A stretch of 8,276 nucleotides of DNA from an uncultured Collinsella sp. (lineage in GTDB: Bacteria > Actinomycetota > Coriobacteriia > Coriobacteriales > Coriobacteriaceae). The notes below the pieces were generated by a model. That model was given only the letters and a program-made list of their open reading frames with translations, was not told the DNA's origin and did no database searches. Made by a program: the position numbers and the translations under genes. Within the stretch, counting starts at the first letter, position 1, and every line of letters starts with the position of its first letter. Positions 6,532-8,276 of the stretch are shown here, in pieces. Location of the stretch: positions 1-8,276 of the forward strand of contig CAKUCJ010000047.1 of NCBI GenBank assembly GCA_934643435.1, in the 5' to 3' direction.

Positions 6532-7212
6532 CTATTCCCCAAATGCCATGTGTATAAAGCGCTTTGCGAACAACTTGTTGGCAACGTTGATGACGTGGCC
6601 CAGGAACAACGCAGAGATGGCGGTGGTTACGCCAAAGCCGCCCAAGTTGTGCATGAGCACGAGCGATAGGGCGAGGGATGCGGCGACGTGCGAGCAGTCG
6701 AATACGACCTTGACGTCGCCAAAGCGACGCTTGAGCTTTTCGGCAATTACCTGCACCAGGCCATCCGGCGCGTTGGGCACGACGCCCATGTTGACGACCA
6801 GGCTTACGCCAAATGCCGTGACGGCAAGCGAAAGCAACATAGTCGCAACCTGTGCGGGAAGTGCGGTGGGGTGCAGCGGGTTGACTGCCATAAAGAAGTC
6901 GGTGAAGCCGCCGATGAGCGTAGAGAAAAAGAGCTCAAGCAGAATACGCGGCTGGAACTCACGACGAAGAATAGCCAATTGGGCCGCAATGTAAGCGACG
7001 TAGGTCGCAGTGATCCAAAAACCGAGCGTCTTGCCAGTGAGCATGGACAGGGTCGTGGCAAAACAGGTGAGGGCGGCCACACCAAGGCCCGATGCCGTCT
7101 GGAGGCTCATTCCAAGGGCCAAAATAGCAACGCCGACCAAGTACATGAGCATCCTGATCGCGGTGTGGCACCAATCGATGTTCTCGCCATTCATTACAAT
7201 GAGCGGTCGCAT
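6532..7212 (-). CDS. YczE/YitT-type integral membrane protein
   Basis: A 226-residue membrane protein with about six to seven hydrophobic segments, of the YczE/YyaS/YitT-like group whose biochemical role is unsettled. Features include the first segment MLMYLVGVAILALGMSLQT, the paired GMSLQTASGLGVAA and GVSLVVNMGVVPNAPDGLVQ stretches (the internal repeat seen in this group), and the final GFGVTTAISALFLGHVINV. Start choice: ATG at 7210-7212 lies 11 bases after GAAAGGA (7224-7230). The upstream ATG at 7222-7224, which would add four residues, overlaps that ribosome binding site and is unlikely. It has a long leader with stem-loops and shares a divergent control region with the HIT gene. The substrate, if it is a transporter, is unknown. 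Confidence 0.82.
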   Translation of the reverse strand: MRPLIVMNGENIDWCHTAIRMLMYLVGVAILALGMSLQTASGLGVAALTCFATTLSMLTGKTLGFWITATYVAYIAAQLAILRREFQPRILLELFFSTLIGGFTDFFMAVNPLHPTALPAQVATMLLSLAVTAFGVSLVVNMGVVPNAPDGLVQVIAEKLKRRFGDVKVVFDCSHVAASLALSLVLMHNLGGFGVTTAISALFLGHVINVANKLFAKRFIHMAFGE

Positions 7213-7245
7213 GTTGCTGCCCATCCTTTCGGTTGTAAGGAGTTA

Positions 7246-7323
7246 GGCTGACCTGGGCCGGCGCGAAGAGGGTTATCGGAGGCACTGCTTTTAGCAAGCA
7301 GAAGAGCCGGCCCCTGGTCAGCC
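7246..7323 (-). repeat. Large hairpin with nested inner hairpin in the membrane-protein leader
   Basis: The left arm GGCTGACCTGGGCCGGC (7246-7262) pairs with the right arm at 7306-7323, whose reverse complement is GGCTGACCAGGGGCCGGC; they differ by one small internal bulge. Inside, CTGCTT (7285-7290) pairs with AAGCAG (7296-7301) around TTAGC. The result is a strong stem with a large asymmetric inner region, ending about 15 bases before the ribosome binding site. Its position suggests control of translation or RNA stability; the structure is seen, the role is inferred. Confidence 0.55.
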
Positions 7324-7393
7324 ATGTGGGAATGCCTTGCGTTGCCGGAATGGGACTGAAGGGCTTGGCAAGGCGGGAGGAAAGCAAAGAGGC

Positions 7394-7452
7394 TGCGTGC
7401 GCATCAAGATGCCAAGATGGTGGGTGCGTCTTAGCATCTTGATGCGCACGCA
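7394..7452. repeat. Perfect 19-bp inverted repeat (hairpin)
   Basis: TGCGTGCGCATCAAGATGC (7394-7412) is perfectly inverted at 7434-7452. Beyond one C/A mismatch the stem continues with AAGAT (7414-7418) against GTCTT (7428-7432), leaving a nine-base loop. The inner half of each arm, GCATC-AA-GATGC or GCATC-TT-GATGC, is itself a small palindrome, so the element could be a protein-binding site as well as an RNA stem. No T-run follows on either strand, which argues against an intrinsic terminator. It lies just downstream of the predicted minus-strand transcription start. Confidence 0.75.
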
Positions 7453-7454
7453 TA

Positions 7455-7469
7455 ACGAAATCGGTTTCG
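7455..7469. promoter_or_regulatory. LacI-type operator, copy 1 (minus-strand promoter)
   Basis: The reverse complement of this 15-bp site is CGAAACCGATTTCGT, identical to 7582-7596 and in opposite orientation. It is a CG-centred near-palindrome (GAAACC/GATTTC) of the kind bound by LacI-family repressors. It is centred about 10 bp downstream of the predicted start of the minus-strand transcript toward the membrane-protein gene, a normal repressor position. The repressor is not encoded in the window. Confidence 0.65.
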
Positions 7470-7478
7470 TTGCTGCCT

Positions 7479-7506
7479 AGTATACTCATTCGTGAACATT
7501 TGCAAA
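7479..7506 (-). promoter_or_regulatory. Promoter reading toward the membrane-protein gene
   Basis: On the minus strand TTTGCA (7501-7506) and TATACT (7479-7484) are separated by 16 bp, with transcription expected from about 7472. The -10 is a near-consensus hexamer, the -35 matches at four of six positions. The 15-bp operator at 7455-7469 lies immediately downstream of the start. Confidence 0.55.
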
Positions 7507-7523
7507 TATAATTTCAAAAGAAA

Positions 7524-7539
7524 AGGTGAACGTTCACCT
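7524..7539. promoter_or_regulatory. Perfect 16-bp palindromic operator between the divergent promoters
   Basis: AGGTGAACGTTCACCT is a perfect palindrome centred between the two divergent promoters. Its 12-bp core is identical to the site at 882-893 upstream of the dehydrogenase gene, and a related half-site GTGAAC is at 7492-7497. The AACGTT centre is typical of LacI-family sites. It could act as an activator or repressor site for both divergent genes. Confidence 0.65.
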
Positions 7540-7561
7540 AATAGCAACAACTCATTCGTTG

Positions 7562-7567
7562 TATGAT
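7562..7567 (+). promoter_or_regulatory. Candidate -10 element for the HIT gene
   Basis: TATGAT has five of six consensus matches and predicts transcription from about 7574, giving a leader of roughly 125 nt before the HIT start codon. The bases 17 bp upstream (TAATAG) are not a good -35, so help from a protein bound at the palindrome 7524-7539 is plausible. Confidence 0.45.
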
Positions 7568-7581
7568 ATCCATAACGTATT

Positions 7582-7596
7582 CGAAACCGATTTCGT
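7582..7596. promoter_or_regulatory. LacI-type operator, copy 2 (plus-strand promoter)
   Basis: CGAAACCGATTTCGT, the exact inverted copy of 7455-7469, is centred about 15 bp downstream of the predicted plus-strand transcription start. The two copies are 127 bp apart centre to centre, close to a whole number of helical turns, so one repressor could bridge them and close both promoters in a loop. Looping is inference. Confidence 0.65.
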
Positions 7597-7700
7597 AATG
7601 GTTGAATGAGTACGGAGTCTACCCGTCTTTAAGTGGTGCAAAAAGAAGGCTGTGCCCGATCAAGGGCGGCTGCAACACTATCCAAACCGAAAGGACCATC

Positions 7701-8135
7701 ATGGAACAGCACACCGATTGCTTGTACTGCATGTGCGGGACCGACAACACGCTCGTCGATGCCTTTGGCATTCCCATGCTCGACCTGCCCGCCAGCAAGC
7801 TCATCTTGTTTAAGGAGCAGAGCCACAAGGGTCGCGTCATCGTGGCCTCTAAGCAGCATGTCGATGACATCTCCTGTATGTCCGAGGAGGACGCCGCCGC
7901 CTTTATGGCCGATGTACGTCACGTCGCAGCCGCGCTGCACAAGGCGTTCAACCCCGACAAGATCAACTTTGGTGCTTATGGCGACACCATGCATCATCTG
8001 CATGTGCATATCGTCCCCAAGTACAAGGACGACCCGTTTGAGTTTGGCGACGTGTTTGCCATGAACCCCGGTCGCGTCACGCTCGAGCCGGCTCAGTACG
8101 ACGAGGTCGCTCAGGCAATCATCGCCAACCTGTAA
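7701..8135 (+). CDS. HIT-family protein (histidine-triad nucleotide hydrolase/transferase)
   Basis: A 144-residue cytoplasmic protein of the histidine-triad superfamily, which hydrolyses or transfers nucleoside monophosphate groups (HINT-like phosphoramidases, Ap4A-type hydrolases). The triad HLHVH is at 99-103 with H101 as the expected nucleophile, preceded by GDTMH and followed by IVPKY. C7 and C10 (CLYC), with H53 and H99, fit the zinc site found in part of the family. ATG at 7701 is chosen because GAAAGGA sits five bases upstream. The open frame extends further upstream to a TTG at 7602, but that stretch has no ribosome binding site and looks like untranslated leader. It is divergent from the YczE-type gene and shares operators with it. 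The physiological substrate is unknown. Confidence 0.9.
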   Translation: MEQHTDCLYCMCGTDNTLVDAFGIPMLDLPASKLILFKEQSHKGRVIVASKQHVDDISCMSEEDAAAFMADVRHVAAALHKAFNPDKINFGAYGDTMHHLHVHIVPKYKDDPFEFGDVFAMNPGRVTLEPAQYDEVAQAIIANL

Positions 8136-8228
8136 AACCCCTTCGTCCCTCATAAGCTGCGGTGAAATACGGACTGTTTAGCGGCTCCAGCGGTGCCATG
8201 GGGGTGCGGACGATTTCCTGGACCGCGC
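8136..8228. other. Short intergenic stretch, possible end of an insertion sequence
   Basis: Between the HIT stop and the transposase stop I see no gene, terminator hairpin or clear repeat. If the transposase fragment belongs to a complete insertion sequence, its terminal inverted repeat should lie here; TG dinucleotides near 8158-8163 are possible starts, but without the other end the boundary cannot be set. Confidence 0.3.
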
Positions 8229-8276
8229 CTAGGCGTATCCAAGCTTCCTGCGGTACTCCATCGGGCTCAGCCACCC
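8229..8276 (-). CDS. C-terminal end of an IS3-like transposase (partial)
   Basis: The minus strand reads GWLSPMEYRRKLGYA followed by TAG at 8229-8231. SPxEYR followed by a hydrophobic glycine-rich end is the usual C-terminus of IS3-family integrase-type transposases (OrfB), where it follows the last rve-domain helix. Only 15 residues are inside the window, so the family call rests on this short motif. If right, an insertion sequence enters from the right with its 3' end toward the HIT gene. Whether the element is intact cannot be seen. Confidence 0.55.
   Translation of the reverse strand, partial: GWLSPMEYRRKLGYA

Larger units (their letters stand above)
7213..7454 (-). promoter_or_regulatory. 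Long structured leader of the membrane-protein gene
   Basis: This stretch holds no convincing coding frame but three stem-loops in the expected leader transcript: 7394-7452 (19-bp perfect stem), 7334-7374 (GCCTTGC inverted at 7368-7374) and 7246-7323 (17-18 bp near-perfect outer stem enclosing a 6-bp hairpin). A leader of about 250 nt with this much pairing suggests post-transcriptional control. It does not match any riboswitch or T-box consensus that I recognise, and none of the stems is followed by a T-run on either strand. Confidence 0.45.

Noticed and set aside
7604..7680. Possible riboswitch in the HIT leader (AGTGGTGCA at 7632-7640 pairs imperfectly with 7671-7679, with an inner GCCC/GGGC stem)
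   Set aside because: The stems are short with a mismatch, and the fragment GTCTACC resembles a purine-riboswitch word but the rest of that consensus is absent.
7602..7700. N-terminal extension of the HIT protein from a TTG at 7602
   Set aside because: No ribosome binding site precedes it, the extra 33 residues match nothing in the HIT fold, and a strong GAAAGGA lies before the ATG at 7701.

Overview
The window looks like a chromosomal segment of a GC-rich anaerobic actinomycete, most likely a gut Coriobacteriia such as Collinsella. This is inferred from the GC-rich codon use, the strong AAAGGA/GGAGG ribosome binding sites and the gene families present; nothing in the sequence proves the genus.

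Left half (1-5160): a sugar-acid (gluconate-type) catabolic locus in two divergent arms. On the minus strand, a FadR-type GntR regulator (936-1628) is followed by a short-chain dehydrogenase of the gluconate 5-dehydrogenase type (1-776, cut by the window edge). On the plus strand, a GntP-family gluconate/H+ symporter (1862-3223) is followed by an IlvD/Edd-family sugar-acid dehydratase (3303-5081), and the transcript closes at a strong hairpin terminator (5122-5158). The expected flow is uptake by the symporter, interconversion of keto-gluconate and gluconate by the dehydrogenase, and dehydration to a 2-keto-3-deoxy acid. The kinase and aldolase needed to finish an Entner-Doudoroff-like route are not in the window. 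The 233-bp region between regulator and symporter holds several palindromes that are good candidate operators.

Middle (5161-6531): a minus-strand AAA/STAND-like ATPase (5326-6417) of unknown role. Downstream lies an intergenic patch of nested inverted repeats (5192-5308). Upstream lies a run of 10-bp tandem repeats (TAGCAAGATA/TAGCAAAGTA) that covers its promoter region.

Right half (6532-8276): a YczE/YitT-type membrane protein on the minus strand, divergent from a HIT-family nucleotide hydrolase/transferase on the plus strand (7701-8135). The 488-bp gap between them is the most unusual part of the window. It contains two inverted copies of a 15-bp LacI-type operator, each just downstream of one of two divergent promoters, with a 16-bp perfect palindrome between them. 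The 12-bp core of that palindrome recurs upstream of the dehydrogenase gene. The gap also holds a leader for the membrane protein with three stem-loops, one having a perfect 19-bp stem. At the right edge the last codons of an IS3-like transposase enter on the minus strand.

I saw no RNA genes, CRISPR array or origin. The most promising undescribed features are non-coding: the shared operator network, the 10-bp repeat array upstream of the ATPase, and the structured leader of the membrane protein.
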